Origin: Pseudomonadota bacterium
GTDB lineage: Bacteria > Pseudomonadota > Gammaproteobacteria > Competibacterales > Competibacteraceae
Direction: 5' to 3'
Length of the DNA: 64,000 bases
Assembly: GCA_022709365.1 (NCBI GenBank)
Contig: JAKLIY010000016.1
Span: forward strand, 20,080 to 84,079
The notes under the pieces: generated by a model
Database searches by the model: none
Seen by the model: only the letters and a program-made list of their open reading frames with translations
Told to the model about the DNA's origin: nothing
In this document: in pieces, positions 18,079-27,046 of the stretch
How positions within the stretch are numbered: the stretch's first letter is position 1
Layout of the letters: each line of letters begins with the position of its first letter
Made by a program: the position numbers and the translations under genes

Positions 18079-18261
18079 TTAGCCCTCGACCGTCACCACT
18101 CCATCAAGGGCCTGTTGGAGCAGGTATTTCATCCGTTCCAACTGGCCGATGACCTCATAGCTGTTGCGGATGTCGGTATAGCCATTCTGAATCTGTCCGC
18201 CGACCCGTTCCGCCGAATAGATCAGGCTTTGCAGTTCCCCGGCCTCGGCCTGGTCGAGCAG
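18079..18261 (-). pseudogene. C-terminal fragment of an unrecognised helical protein
   Basis: Read on the minus strand, 60 codons stay open up to a TAG/TAA-type stop at 18079-18081. The peptide is rich in helix formers ('AERVGGQIQNGYTDIRNSYE', 'LERMKYLLQQAL'). Its upstream part ends abruptly where the 96-bp repeat copy B begins at 18260, so only the tail of the gene survives. I do not recognise the family. Phage origin is likely from its neighbours. Confidence 0.45.
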
Positions 18262-18355
18262 CGGCGTAGGGCGGGTTAGGGCGTCAGCCCGTAACCCGCC
18301 GATGCGGTGATGGACAGGAAGGCGGGTTACGCTTCGCTAACCCGCCCTACGGGCT
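18260..18355. repeat. 96-bp palindromic repeat, copy B
   Basis: Same orientation and sequence as copy A (17805-17900), 455 bp apart. It interrupts two reading frames at once: the minus-strand fragment on its left and the plus-strand zinc-protease-like remnant on its right. Perfect identity implies recent movement or gene conversion. Confidence 0.9.
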
Positions 18356-18362
18356 GTATCGT

Positions 18363-18677
18363 TACTGGAATCAATTAGCTCAGGATGCCGCACAATAATA
18401 TCAAAGACGCCAATGGTCGACCGCGCATGAGCATCATGCCATCCGGCATGAAATGGGGCATTTGCTGTTTTATCGTGCTAACTCGGCGCGTTATGCAGCG
18501 ATAAGAATGCAGCCATTGACAGGGAACGATTTACAGACTGCGCATAAAGTGAGTCTGTATGCAGGGAATTCAGCGATTGAATTTATTGCAGAGACTTTTG
18601 CGCTACTGGCGGACGGGAAACCCCTGCCAGCGGATGTGTTGAATCTTTATAACCAGCTTGGAGGCGTTCATCCATGA
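18363..18677 (+). pseudogene. Remnant of zincin-like (HEMGH) toxin tail of a MuF-type protein
   Basis: The open frame reads through 'YWNQLAQDAAQ', a TAA at 18396-18398, then 18 codons ending 'HAIRHE' and on into 'MGHLLFYRANSARYAAIRMQ'. The zinc motif HEMGH spans 18447-18461, so any start at ATG 18453 would cut it in half. Downstream 'VSLYAGNSAIEFIAETFALL' supplies a plausible third metal ligand (Glu), a pattern known from metallopeptidase-like C-termini of phage head proteins. The 5' part is lost at repeat copy B. The stop overlaps the start of the next small gene (ATGA). Function as a toxin tip is inferred. Confidence 0.55.
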
Positions 18678-18913
18678 TTTACCGTTCGCAGGCCAATTGT
18701 TCAATGTGTATTCACTATCAAGCGGATCGGCGTTGCCAAGCCTTCCCTGAGGGTATACCTCAAGCGCTTTGGACTGGCGAACATTTGCATCGCGATTCCT
18801 ATCCGGGCGATGGCGGAATCCGGTATCAACCAAAACAAATAGCATCGCCGATTTTGGAAGATATTTTTCCCGAAGCGGTCGTTGATCAATCTCCCTCTGT
18901 CAAGGCCGCCTAA
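18674..18913 (+). CDS. Small Cys-containing protein, intact paralogue
   Basis: This 79-residue protein starts at an ATG overlapping the stop of the zincin-like remnant. It carries 'CSMCIHYQADRRCQAFPEGI', then 'GEHLHRDSYPGDGGIRY', and a variable acidic tail. It is clearly related to the truncated product at 17586. The spacing of three Cys and the conserved AFPEGIP/YPGDGG block suggest a small metal-binding or structural fold. Both copies follow a toxin-like tail, so it may be an immunity or accessory gene of the phage module; that is inference. The C-terminal 20 residues lack a counterpart in the other copy because of the repeat there. Confidence 0.65.
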   Translation: MIYRSQANCSMCIHYQADRRCQAFPEGIPQALWTGEHLHRDSYPGDGGIRYQPKQIASPILEDIFPEAVVDQSPSVKAA

Positions 18914-18958
18914 TGCCCATGTCCGTCACCATCGGCAACGCCACGGACGGCTGAACCT

Positions 18959-19250
18959 TCACCCTTCCACCCGCCAGCGCATGGCAAACAGCTTGTAGAG
19001 CGGCAAGCGATCCTCATCCGTGATCGTTTCCAGATACTCGGTGCGACTGTTTCAGCTTGAGGCTGAATACATCCTCGGCGCTGGCCGCGCTTTCCAGGCA
19101 CAGCAACAGGTAGACGCGTAACACGGTCAGCTTGTCCGGCCAGGAATCGGCGAAGGTTCCCAGTTGCGCCACATCCTCGGCGGCGTGGGTTTCCCATTCC
19201 GGGGTCGCGTCAATCAGCGGGGCTAAATAAGCATCATGGTATTCGATCAT
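18959..19250 (-). pseudogene. Frameshifted phage structural gene
   Basis: From ATG 19250 the frame reads 'MIEYHDAYLAPLIDATPEWE' to 'VFSLKLKQ' and then runs into an early TGA. Removing one T near 19048 joins it to 'RTEYLETITDEDRLPLYKLF' and 'AMRWRVEG' before a stop at 18959-18961, giving about 96 residues. It overlaps the upstream HK97-gp10-like remnant by 4 bp (ATGA), as in phage tail-head operons. The exact family is not recognised. A sequencing error could also explain the shift. Confidence 0.5.
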
Positions 19251-19516
19251 GTCAGCGATCCTTGAACACGACGCACCACGGCGTCAAATTGGCGCACGGC
19301 TTCTTCAGCGCCCTTCACGAGCCAGGCGTCACCCTCGTAACCGGGATGGCGCACGAACTTGGAGAAGACGAAGTGCGTTCCCCTTCCACTCCCGCTGGCC
19401 CAGCGCAGCGCCCGCTTTTGCCGGGGCCGAATGACATGCGGGCGCGTCCCCCAGTGGACAAACACGGCATGGGGCGCATGTTGCAGTTTGTGGTAAATCA
19501 GCCAGGCGGAATCGCT
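19247..19516 (-). pseudogene. N-terminally truncated HK97 gp10-like phage protein
   Basis: The frame is open from 19516 (after an in-frame TGA) and reads 'SDSAWLIYHKLQHAPHAVFV', then 'HWGTRPHVIRPRQKRALRWA' and 'FVFSKFVRHPGYEGDAW'. The IRP..KRALRW and F.K.VRHPG pattern is typical of the C-terminal half of HK97 gp10-like minor tail/head-closure proteins. These are normally about 130-150 residues, so the N-terminal part is missing. A GTG at 19465 could start a 72-residue product. It belongs to the decayed phage block. Confidence 0.6.
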
Positions 19517-19575
19517 TCAGAGTCAGCGAATAAATGCGATATGGCGGAAGGAAACCAACTAAAACGCCCCGCCCT

Positions 19576-20319
19576 TCAAGCCGCGCGCCGTTGCAGAAAC
19601 CGCGTGACTTCCAGCGCGAACGACTCGGCCCGCCAAGTATTGGTCGCGGTAACGTGGGTAGCGTAGGGCATCACCCACAATCCGGCATTGGGAATCGCCC
19701 CGAACATCTCCAGAATCTGCTCCAGCGGCGCGACGGGGTCGCGGTCGCCCACCACGATCAAGGTCGGTTGCGCGATGCGCTCCAGAATGTCCAGGTCATG
19801 GGCATGATCCGAGGTCGCCGGTTCCAGCGCCTCCGACACCCGCAAAATCACGTCCTCCCAGGCGTCCGGCCCGCCCTGCGGCTCATGAATGGTACTCAAC
19901 CATTTGTGCATCCCCACCCCGCGCCAGTAGGCAGGATCAGCCATGCCGCGAGTGCCTGCGTGGGTGACTTCATCTTTGCGGTAGCCGATCCGGTAAAGCA
20001 CCAGTCGACCGACTCGTTCAGGATGGTGAACGGTGAGCCACAACGCCACTGCGCCACCCATCGAGGAACCGGCCAGATTCGCTGCGGGTAACTCCAGTTC
20101 ATCCATCATTTCCAGCACTGCCCAGCCCATATCAGCAACAGTCAGTCGCTCTGCGATCATCGGGCTGCGGCCATGGCCCAGATGATCGGGGACGATGACC
20201 CGAAAATTGCGTGCGAATAGCGGCAGATGCGGTGTCCACTCCGCGCCGCTCATCCCGCCGCTGTGCAAGAGAACCAGCGGCTCACCCTGGCCGCTTTCGG
20301 TGTAATGCAAAATCGCCAT
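19576..20319 (-). CDS. Alpha/beta hydrolase
   Basis: A 247-residue alpha/beta hydrolase with the oxyanion 'HSGG' turn, nucleophile elbow 'GSSMGG', acid at 'VVGDRDPVAP' and His at 'YATHVTATNT'. ATG 20319 ('MAILHYTESGQGEPLVLLHS') is chosen because AAGGA lies about 10 bases upstream and homology begins here; the open frame extends far upstream without meaning. It ends just outside the phage remnant and is divergent from another alpha/beta hydrolase across 114 bp. Substrate unknown. Confidence 0.88.
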   Translation of the reverse strand: MAILHYTESGQGEPLVLLHSGGMSGAEWTPHLPLFARNFRVIVPDHLGHGRSPMIAERLTVADMGWAVLEMMDELELPAANLAGSSMGGAVALWLTVHHPERVGRLVLYRIGYRKDEVTHAGTRGMADPAYWRGVGMHKWLSTIHEPQGGPDAWEDVILRVSEALEPATSDHAHDLDILERIAQPTLIVVGDRDPVAPLEQILEMFGAIPNAGLWVMPYATHVTATNTWRAESFALEVTRFLQRRAA

Positions 20320-20433
20320 GCCCACTTTTCCTTCAACAGGATGAATGGCCGTCATTATAGCCACTCTGCCCGGCTTACCGGATAATGCCACGATGCAAAT
20401 ATTCCATTTCCCCACTAAAGGACGATAACGCTT

Positions 20434-21285
20434 ATGAGCATGACCTCCCGCTACTATCGCACCCTGGGTCCCCACGGCTTTCATCGCGTTCACTACACCG
20501 AATGGGGCGATCCCTGTAGCTCCAAAGCGCTGGTTTGTGTCCACGGCCTGACCCGCACCGGACGCGATTTCGATTTCCTGGGTGCCGCGATGGAACAGGA
20601 CTACCGGGTGATTTGCCCGGATGTGGTCGGGCGCGGCGAAAGCGACTGGCTGCCCGACAAAGCGGATTACACCTACCCGCTTTACGTCAATGATCTGGCC
20701 ATGCTGCTGGCGCGCATCGACGCCGAACGGATTGACTTCATCGGCACCTCGATGGGCGGATTGATTGGCGTATTCCTGGCCAGTCATCCGGGGACTCCGA
20801 TTCACAAACTGGTCGTCAACGATGTCGGCCCGCGCATCCCGGTCGCCGGTTTGCAACGGATCGCTGACTATGTCGGACAGGTCGTCACCTATGACAGTAT
20901 CGAGAAAATGGAGCGCTTCATGCGCGCTGTCGGGGCCTCGTTCGGCAACCTGACCGATGAGCAGTGGCGACACATGACCGTCCACAGCTCCCGGCAACTG
21001 GAGGATGGGCGCTATACGCTGGCTTACGATCCGGGCATCGCCGAGAACTTCAAGACCCTGGCTTTGAAAGACATTGACCTGTGGCCGGTGTGGGACACCA
21101 TCCACTGCCCGACCCTGGTGCTGCGCGGCGAGCATTCCGACGTGCTGGACCACCCGGACGCCGTCGCCATGACTGAGCGCGGCCCCAAGGCCAAACTGGT
21201 GGAATTCTCCGGTATGGGCCACGCCCCGGCGTTGATGGCGGACGATCAGATTGCCGTGGTGCGCGACTGGCTGCTGGCCGATTGA
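20434..21285 (+). CDS. Alpha/beta hydrolase
   Basis: A 283-residue hydrolase starting 'MSMTSRYYRTLGPHGFHRVH'. It has 'CVHGLTRTGRDFDFLG' at the oxyanion hole, 'GTSMGG' at the nucleophile elbow, 'LRGEHSDVL' for the catalytic Asp and 'FSGMGHAPALM' for the His. The full set of catalytic residues is present. Family members include esterases and C-C bond hydrolases; sequence alone does not decide. It does not closely resemble its divergent neighbour, so they are not a recent duplication. Confidence 0.9.
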   Translation: MSMTSRYYRTLGPHGFHRVHYTEWGDPCSSKALVCVHGLTRTGRDFDFLGAAMEQDYRVICPDVVGRGESDWLPDKADYTYPLYVNDLAMLLARIDAERIDFIGTSMGGLIGVFLASHPGTPIHKLVVNDVGPRIPVAGLQRIADYVGQVVTYDSIEKMERFMRAVGASFGNLTDEQWRHMTVHSSRQLEDGRYTLAYDPGIAENFKTLALKDIDLWPVWDTIHCPTLVLRGEHSDVLDHPDAVAMTERGPKAKLVEFSGMGHAPALMADDQIAVVRDWLLAD

Positions 21286-21402
21286 ATCCCGATCCGCGCG
21301 ACTGCCTGGCGCTTTCCGCACGGCGATTCTTGGTTAAAATCTGCGATCCAGGCGCACGGTAGGCGGATCCCGCCGCATTACACGCAACTTTCAGGAATCA
21401 TA

Positions 21403-22821
21403 ATGCCCCAACCTCCGCAACACGCGCAGACTCCATGGACGCCGAATCGCTGGCGGGATCGCCCGGCGGCGCAACTGCCTGACTATGACGACACTGCCGC
21501 GCTGGCCGAGGTCGAGGAACGGCTGGCCCGTTCGCTGCCTCTAGTCTTCACCGGCGAAATTCGCACCCTCCGCCAACAACTAGCGGAGGTCGCCGCCGGT
21601 CGCGCCTTTCTGTTGCAGGGCGGCGACTGCGCCGAAAGTTTCGCTGATTTCCACGAACGCGCCATTACCGACACTTTCCGGGTGTTGTTGCAAATGGCGG
21701 TGGTTCTGACCTTCGCCGCCGCCTGCCCCGTCGTCAAAGTGGGGCGCATGGCCGGACAGTTCGCCAAACCGCGCAGCGCGCCGACCGAAACCCGCGACGG
21801 GATGACCCTGCCCAGTTACCGGGGTGACATCATCAACGCCCTGGATTTCACCCCTGAAGCCCGCTGGCCTGACCCACGCCGGCAATTGCGCGCTTATTCC
21901 CAATCGGCGGCAACGCTGAACCTGCTGCGGGCGCTGGCCCAGGATGGTTTCGCTGGCCTGCACCGGGTGCAGCAGTGGAATTTGGATTTTCTCCGCGCCA
22001 GTCCGCAAGGCGCCCGTTACCGCGATCTGGCGGGCCGGATTAGTGAAACGCTGGATTTCATGCGCGCTTGCGGACTGAACGCCGTCGCCGCGCCGCAGGT
22101 GCGACAGGTGCAGTTCTACACTTCGCATGAGGCGCTTCTGCTAGGCTATGAACAGGCGTTGACCCGGTGCGATCCGGCGACCGGCGAATGGTATGACGGT
22201 TCAGCGCATTTCCTGTGGATCGGCGAACGCACCCGGCAACTGGAGGGCGCGCATGTGGCTTTTCTCCGTGGGGTCGCCAATCCGATTGGCTTGAAGCTGG
22301 GGCCGACGGCTGACGCCGATACGCTGTTACGGCTGCTGGATATCCTCAACCCCGATGACCAGCCGGGTCGGTTGACTCTGATCAGCCGGATGGGCGCGGA
22401 TAAAATCGACATCGCCCTGCCGCCACTGATTCGCGCGGTGCAACGGGAAGGTCGGCAGGTCATCTGGTCGTGCGACCCGATGCACGGCAACACGATCGAA
22501 TCGCATACCGGTTATAAAACCCGGCCCTTTGGTCGCATTCTCGACGAAGTGCGGCGGTTCTTCGCCATTCACCACGCGGAAGGCAGCTATCCCGGCGGGA
22601 TGCACTTTGAATTAACCGGCCAGGATGTGACTGAATGTCTGGGCGGCGCTCAGGCGATCACCGAGCAGGGACTGGCCGACCGCTATCACACCCAGTGCGA
22701 TCCGCGTCTGAACGCTTCACAAAGCCTGGAACTGGCTTTCCTCATCGCCGAAATGCTCAAGGAGCAGCGACGAACATCGGGAGCGGACGCTGAATCCGTT
22801 GCGGAAGGTGGTCCGCGATGA
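21403..22821 (+). CDS. Class II 3-deoxy-7-phosphoheptulonate (DAHP) synthase
   Basis: The enzyme joins phosphoenolpyruvate and erythrose-4-phosphate, the first shikimate step. The 472-residue sequence is of the plant/Mycobacterium class II type, not the E. coli AroFGH type. It shows '[12 protein letters not shown]' (metal-ligand Cys), '[14 protein letters not shown]', '[20 protein letters not shown]', '[13 protein letters not shown]' and '[16 protein letters not shown]'. A TTTCCG-N16-TAAAAT promoter-like pair lies at about 21313-21340. The stop overlaps the following amidotransferase by 4 bp. Confidence 0.96.
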   Translation: MPQPPQHAQTPWTPNRWRDRPAAQLPDYDDTAALAEVEERLARSLPLVFTGEIRTLRQQLAEVAAGRAFLLQGGDCAESFADFHERAITDTFRVLLQMAVVLTFAAACPVVKVGRMAGQFAKPRSAPTETRDGMTLPSYRGDIINALDFTPEARWPDPRRQLRAYSQSAATLNLLRALAQDGFAGLHRVQQWNLDFLRASPQGARYRDLAGRISETLDFMRACGLNAVAAPQVRQVQFYTSHEALLLGYEQALTRCDPATGEWYDGSAHFLWIGERTRQLEGAHVAFLRGVANPIGLKLGPTADADTLLRLLDILNPDDQPGRLTLISRMGADKIDIALPPLIRAVQREGRQVIWSCDPMHGNTIESHTGYKTRPFGRILDEVRRFFAIHHAEGSYPGGMHFELTGQDVTECLGGAQAITEQGLADRYHTQCDPRLNASQSLELAFLIAEMLKEQRRTSGADAESVAEGGPR

Positions 22822-23585
22822 GCCGCCATACGCTGCGCCGACCCCGCCTGTTACTGGTGATGCAAACGCCCGATGCCGATGCGGGCCGTTGCGGCCGCAA
22901 GCTGCGCCAACGCGGCTACCGGCTGGATTACTGCTACCCGCTGTCCGGCCAGCCGTTACCCGCCGGGATGGATGGCTACGCCGGAGCGGTCGTCTTCGGC
23001 GGGCCGATGAGCGCCAATGACGACGGCAAACAGCCGGGCCTTCGGGCGCAACTGAACTGGATTCCCCAGGTGCTGGATTCCGGCCAACCGTTCCTGTGCA
23101 TCTGTCTGGGCGCACAGTTGCTGGCGCGAACGCTGGGGGCGACGATTCAGCCGCATCCGCAAGGTCTGGCGGAAATCGGTTATTTCCCGGTCGAACCGAC
23201 GCTGGCCGGCCAGACCGTGTTTAACGCGCCACTGCACGTCTATCACTGGCATCACGACGGTTTCGATCTGCCGGCCGGAGCAGAACTGCTGGCGACGGGC
23301 GAGCGGTTTCCGCAACAAGCTTATCAGTATGGGGCCAGGGTCTTCGGCGTCCAGTTCCATCCCGAAGTCGATCAGACCATTCTGGAAAACTGGCTGGTGG
23401 AAGGCGCGAAAGAATTGCATCATCCGGGCGCACAGTCCGCGGCTGAACAGCGTGCGTATCATGCCCGCCATGACGCGGCGCTGGATCAGTGGTTCGATGA
23501 TTTTCTGGATCAGTGGCTGCCCACCGTCGATGAACCTGCGTCGGACGTATTCCATTCTGCTATCATGACGCCCCGCGCCGGATGA
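22818..23585 (+). CDS. Class I glutamine amidotransferase-like protein
   Basis: A 255-residue GATase1 domain protein of the GMP-synthase-like stand-alone type. '[16 protein letters not shown]' holds the nucleophile Cys, and '[10 protein letters not shown]' the His-Glu pair, so glutaminase chemistry is possible. The ATG overlaps the DAHP synthase stop (ATGA). The acceptor is unknown; relatives are often annotated as glutamine amidotransferases involved in purine or glutathione-like metabolism, without proof. The C-terminal ~60 residues are an unassigned helical extension. Confidence 0.88.
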   Translation: MSRHTLRRPRLLLVMQTPDADAGRCGRKLRQRGYRLDYCYPLSGQPLPAGMDGYAGAVVFGGPMSANDDGKQPGLRAQLNWIPQVLDSGQPFLCICLGAQLLARTLGATIQPHPQGLAEIGYFPVEPTLAGQTVFNAPLHVYHWHHDGFDLPAGAELLATGERFPQQAYQYGARVFGVQFHPEVDQTILENWLVEGAKELHHPGAQSAAEQRAYHARHDAALDQWFDDFLDQWLPTVDEPASDVFHSAIMTPRAG

Positions 23586-23621
23586 CCCGGACGCCCTGCT
23601 CTTTTAACGACCCGACCTGCC

Positions 23622-24422
23622 ATGCATCCAGTCCTGACTATCGCCAAGCGCGCCGCCCTGAGCGCCAGCCGTATCCTGCTTCGCCATTTCGATCAGCTCG
23701 AACGGTTGACCGTCACCGAGAAACGCCCCAGCGACTTCGTCAGCGAAGCGGACATCCAGGCCGAGCAGGAAATCATCCAGATCCTGCGCAAGACTTACCC
23801 GAACCACGGCATTCTGGCCGAGGAAAGCGGCGAACAGCCCGGCCAGGATGAGTGCCAGTGGGTGATCGATCCGCTGGACGGCACCACCAATTTCCTGCAT
23901 GGCATTCCCCACTTCGCCATTTCCATCGCCTTCCGCTACAAAAACCGGCTGGAAGCGGGACTGATCTACGATCCGATCCGTCAGGAGATGTTCACCGCCT
24001 CACGCGGCCAGGGCGCGCAGATCAATGACCGGCGCATTCGGGTCAGCGGAATCAACATGTTGGAGAACGCCCTGCTCGGCACCGGCTTTCCCTTCCGCCA
24101 TCCCCAGCACCAGCCTGCCTATCTCAAATTCTTCAACAGCCTGTTCGGCAAGTGCGTGGAAATCCGCCGGGCCGGGGCGGCCTCGCTGGATTTGTCTTAT
24201 GTCGCGGCGGGACGGCTGGACGCCTTCTGGGAGATGAGTCTGAAACCTTGGGATATCGCCGCCGGGGCGTTGATCGTGCAGGAAGCCGGCGGGCTGGTCA
24301 GTGATTTCAGCGGCGGCAACGACTTTATGAAATCCGGCCACATCGTGGCCGGCAATCCCAAGGTGTTCAAGGCGCTCTTGCAGGAAATGCAGCCGTATCT
24401 TAACGCCGAAACCCCGATGTGA
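23622..24422 (+). CDS. suhB: Inositol-1-monophosphatase (SuhB family)
   Basis: A 266-residue Mg-dependent phosphomonoesterase. Key motifs are 'LAEESGE' (metal Glu), 'WVIDPLDGTTNFLHGIPHF' (metal Asp residues and active loop) and 'SLKPWDIAAGALIVQEAGG' (third metal Asp). Length and spacing match SuhB, which in E. coli also takes part in rRNA antitermination. The 3' end overlaps the convergent nadE by 23 bp. Confidence 0.95.
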   Translation: MHPVLTIAKRAALSASRILLRHFDQLERLTVTEKRPSDFVSEADIQAEQEIIQILRKTYPNHGILAEESGEQPGQDECQWVIDPLDGTTNFLHGIPHFAISIAFRYKNRLEAGLIYDPIRQEMFTASRGQGAQINDRRIRVSGINMLENALLGTGFPFRHPQHQPAYLKFFNSLFGKCVEIRRAGAASLDLSYVAAGRLDAFWEMSLKPWDIAAGALIVQEAGGLVSDFSGGNDFMKSGHIVAGNPKVFKALLQEMQPYLNAETPM

Positions 24423-26031
24423 TCGGATAGCGCCGATCCCGCCCGAAAGCGCGGGGCGTAATCCGCACCCCGGGCGCGGCCTGCCGACGTTTGTATTCGT
24501 TCAGAATCACCAACCGCGCCACCCGTTCCACCATCGCCGGGTCGAAACCGGCATTGATAAGTTCCTCCACCGAACGATCTTCTTCCACATAACCGTGCAA
24601 GATCGCATCGAGTACGTCATAGGGCGGCAAACTATCCTGGTCCGTTTGATCGGGCCGCAGTTCCGCTGACGGCGGCCGGTCGATCACCCGTTGTGGAATG
24701 ACCGGTGACTGCCGGTTGCGCCAAACCGCCAGTCGATACACCACGGTTTTCAGCACATCCTTGATCGGCGCAAAGCCGCCGGCCATGTCCCCATACAGGG
24801 TGGAATAGCCGACTGCTGTTTCGCTCTTGTTGCCCGTCGTCAGTACCAGTTTGCCGGTCTTGTTGGAAATCGCCATAAGCAAGACGCCCCGGCAGCGCGC
24901 CTGCAAATTCTCCTCCGTAGCGTCCGGTGCCCGACCTGCCAGCACCGGTTGCAAAATCTCCAGGAAGGACTGGAAGGCTAGTTCAATCGGCATGAGGTGA
25001 TACTTTACGCCCAGCGCCCGGGCTTCCTGTTCCGCATCGGTATTGCTCATGTCCGCCGTATAGCGCGATGGCATCAACACCGCTTCAACTCGCTCCGGCC
25101 CCAGCGCGTCAACGGCAATCGCCAGGGTCAGCGCCGAGTCGATGCCGCCCGACAAACCCAGCACGGCGCCGGGAAAGTTATTCTTATTGACATAATCCCG
25201 TACCGCCAGCACCAGCGCCTGGTAAATGCCTTCCTCCGGCCCCAGCCCGTTAGCTACTTCACCGCCAACCGGCGTTGCGCCCTGGGTGGAAATCCGGAAA
25301 TTGACCGGGTACAACCCCTCAGTGAAAAAGGGCGCGCGCTGGATCAAGACGCCATCAGCGCCAACCACCAGCGAACCGCCATCAAAGACCAGCTCATCCT
25401 GGCCGCCGATCAGGTTGACATAAACGATGGGAATGCGGCCCTCGCGCACCCGGTGCTGAAGCGCCGTCAGGCGTTGCTCGCCTTTGCCGGCGTGATAAGG
25501 CGAAGCATTCAGATTGACCAGTAACTGCGCCCCGGCGTCGGCGGCCTGTGCCACTGGCCCCGGCAACCAGACATCCTCACAAATGGTGATTCCCACCCGC
25601 ACCCCGGCAATTTCCACGACGGCCGCATCTTCGCCCGGTACGAAATAGCGCTTTTCATCGAATACGCTGTAATTGGGCAACCACTGCTTGAAATAGCGGG
25701 CCTGGATCTCGCCTTGATCCAGCACGACTGCGGCGTTGCGCAACCCTTCCGGAGTCGATAACGGACAGCCGACCACTGCGGCGATGCCGTGAATTTCGCT
25801 GCATAACCGTTGCAAGGCCGGATCGATCTGGCGAATGAAGCCTGGGCGTAATAACAAATCTTCGGGTGGATAACCCGTAATGGTCAGTTCCGGGAACACG
25901 ATTAAATCGGCTTGCAGTCGGTCGCGGGCTTCGACCGCCGCCGTCACGATTTTATCGACATTACCCACAATGTCGCCGACCAGGAAATCCAGTTGGGCCA
26001 TGACGACCCGAAAAGAGGAGATATCAGGCAT
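24400..26031 (-). CDS. nadE: Glutamine-dependent NAD+ synthase
   Basis: NadE amidates deamido-NAD using ammonia released from glutamine. The N-terminal nitrilase-type glutaminase domain has its triad in 'VFPELTITGYPPEDLLLRPG' (Glu), 'KQWLPNYSVFDEKRYF' (Lys) and 'GITICEDVW' (Cys). The C-terminal synthetase has the ATP loop 'GLSGGIDSALTLAIAVDALG'. ATG 26031 ('MPDISSF'), with GGTGA five bases upstream, is preferred to a GTG nine bases earlier. It gives 543 residues. It shares its last 23 bp with suhB on the other strand. Confidence 0.96.
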   Translation of the reverse strand: MPDISSFRVVMAQLDFLVGDIVGNVDKIVTAAVEARDRLQADLIVFPELTITGYPPEDLLLRPGFIRQIDPALQRLCSEIHGIAAVVGCPLSTPEGLRNAAVVLDQGEIQARYFKQWLPNYSVFDEKRYFVPGEDAAVVEIAGVRVGITICEDVWLPGPVAQAADAGAQLLVNLNASPYHAGKGEQRLTALQHRVREGRIPIVYVNLIGGQDELVFDGGSLVVGADGVLIQRAPFFTEGLYPVNFRISTQGATPVGGEVANGLGPEEGIYQALVLAVRDYVNKNNFPGAVLGLSGGIDSALTLAIAVDALGPERVEAVLMPSRYTADMSNTDAEQEARALGVKYHLMPIELAFQSFLEILQPVLAGRAPDATEENLQARCRGVLLMAISNKTGKLVLTTGNKSETAVGYSTLYGDMAGGFAPIKDVLKTVVYRLAVWRNRQSPVIPQRVIDRPPSAELRPDQTDQDSLPPYDVLDAILHGYVEEDRSVEELINAGFDPAMVERVARLVILNEYKRRQAAPGVRITPRAFGRDRRYPITSGFRR

Positions 26032-26057
26032 TGCTTTCACCGGAGTCGACGACGCCT

Positions 26058-26105
26058 AAAAAAAAGCGCGGGACACAATACGCTTTCGCCATTGCATCCC
26101 GCGCT
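26058..26105 (-). terminator. Rho-independent terminator after sucD
   Basis: On the minus strand AGCGCGGGA (26105-26097) pairs with TCCCGCGCT (26073-26065), followed by a run of T residues (26065-26058). It lies 20 bp after the sucD stop and ends the sucCD transcript before nadE. Confidence 0.88.
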
Positions 26106-26124
26106 CAATGATCAACAACGGTTC

Positions 26125-27000
26125 TTATTTAAAGAAACCCTTCATCGCCGCGCCGATGTCCGCCGGAGAACGAACGATCTTGGCGCCCGCCGCTTCCAGC
26201 GCAGCGAACTTGTCCGCCGCTGTGCCCTTACCGCCCATGATGATGGCGCCCGCATGGCCCATGCGTTTGCCCGGAGGTGCAGTCACGCCAGCGATGTAGG
26301 CGACGACCGGCTTCTTGATATTAGCCTTGATGAATGCGGCGCCTTCTTCTTCGGCGGAGCCGCCGATTTCGCCGACCATCACGATGCCTTCGGTCTGCGG
26401 GTCATCCTTGAACAGCTTCAGCACATCAACGAAGCTCATGCCGTGAATCGGATCGCCGCCGATACCGACGCAGGTGCTCTGGCCGAGACCGGCTTGCGTG
26501 GTCTGGTAGACCGCTTCATAGGTCAGGGTGCCAGAGCGGGAAACGATGCCGATCTTGCCGGGCAGGTGAATGTGGCCGGGCATGATGCCCATCTTGCAAG
26601 CACCGGGGGTGATCACGCCGGGGCAGTTCGGGCCGATCAGATACACGTCCGGGTAGTTATTGGTCAGCACCGCTTTAACTTTCAGCATGTCCATAACCGG
26701 AATGCCTTCGGTGATGCAGGCGATGACCTTGATGCCGGCATCGGCCGCTTCCAGAATCGCATCACCGGCGAACGGGGCCGGGACATAGATCATGGTGGCG
26801 TTGGCGCCGGTAGCGGCGACCGCTTCATAGACCGTGTTGAACACCGGCTTGCCCAGATGGGTGCTGCCACCCTTGCCCGGGCTAATGCCGCCGACCAGGT
26901 TCGTGCCATAGGCAATTGCCTGTTCAGCATGGAACGTCCCCTGCGAGCCGGTGAAGCCCTGGCAGATCACCTTGGTGTCTTTGTTAATCAGAATGCTCAT
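26125..27000 (-). CDS. sucD: Succinyl-CoA ligase, alpha subunit
   Basis: SucD forms the CoA-binding, phosphohistidine-carrying subunit of the TCA-cycle succinyl-CoA synthetase. The 291-residue protein has '[20 protein letters not shown]' at the N-terminus, '[12 protein letters not shown]', and '[19 protein letters not shown]', in which the His is the phosphorylation site. '[20 protein letters not shown]' is the C-terminal signature. It follows sucC by 46 bp and is ended by a strong terminator. Confidence 0.98.
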   Translation of the reverse strand: MSILINKDTKVICQGFTGSQGTFHAEQAIAYGTNLVGGISPGKGGSTHLGKPVFNTVYEAVAATGANATMIYVPAPFAGDAILEAADAGIKVIACITEGIPVMDMLKVKAVLTNNYPDVYLIGPNCPGVITPGACKMGIMPGHIHLPGKIGIVSRSGTLTYEAVYQTTQAGLGQSTCVGIGGDPIHGMSFVDVLKLFKDDPQTEGIVMVGEIGGSAEEEGAAFIKANIKKPVVAYIAGVTAPPGKRMGHAGAIIMGGKGTAADKFAALEAAGAKIVRSPADIGAAMKGFFK

Positions 27001-27046
27001 GGTTGTCTGGTTCTCTCTGGATCGTGGAAACCGAAGGTGCGCCGGA

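Noticed and set aside
20320..21321. Upstream extension of the minus-strand alpha/beta hydrolase to about 580 residues
   Set aside because: The extension is the antisense of the plus-strand hydrolase gene; homology and the SD begin at 20319.
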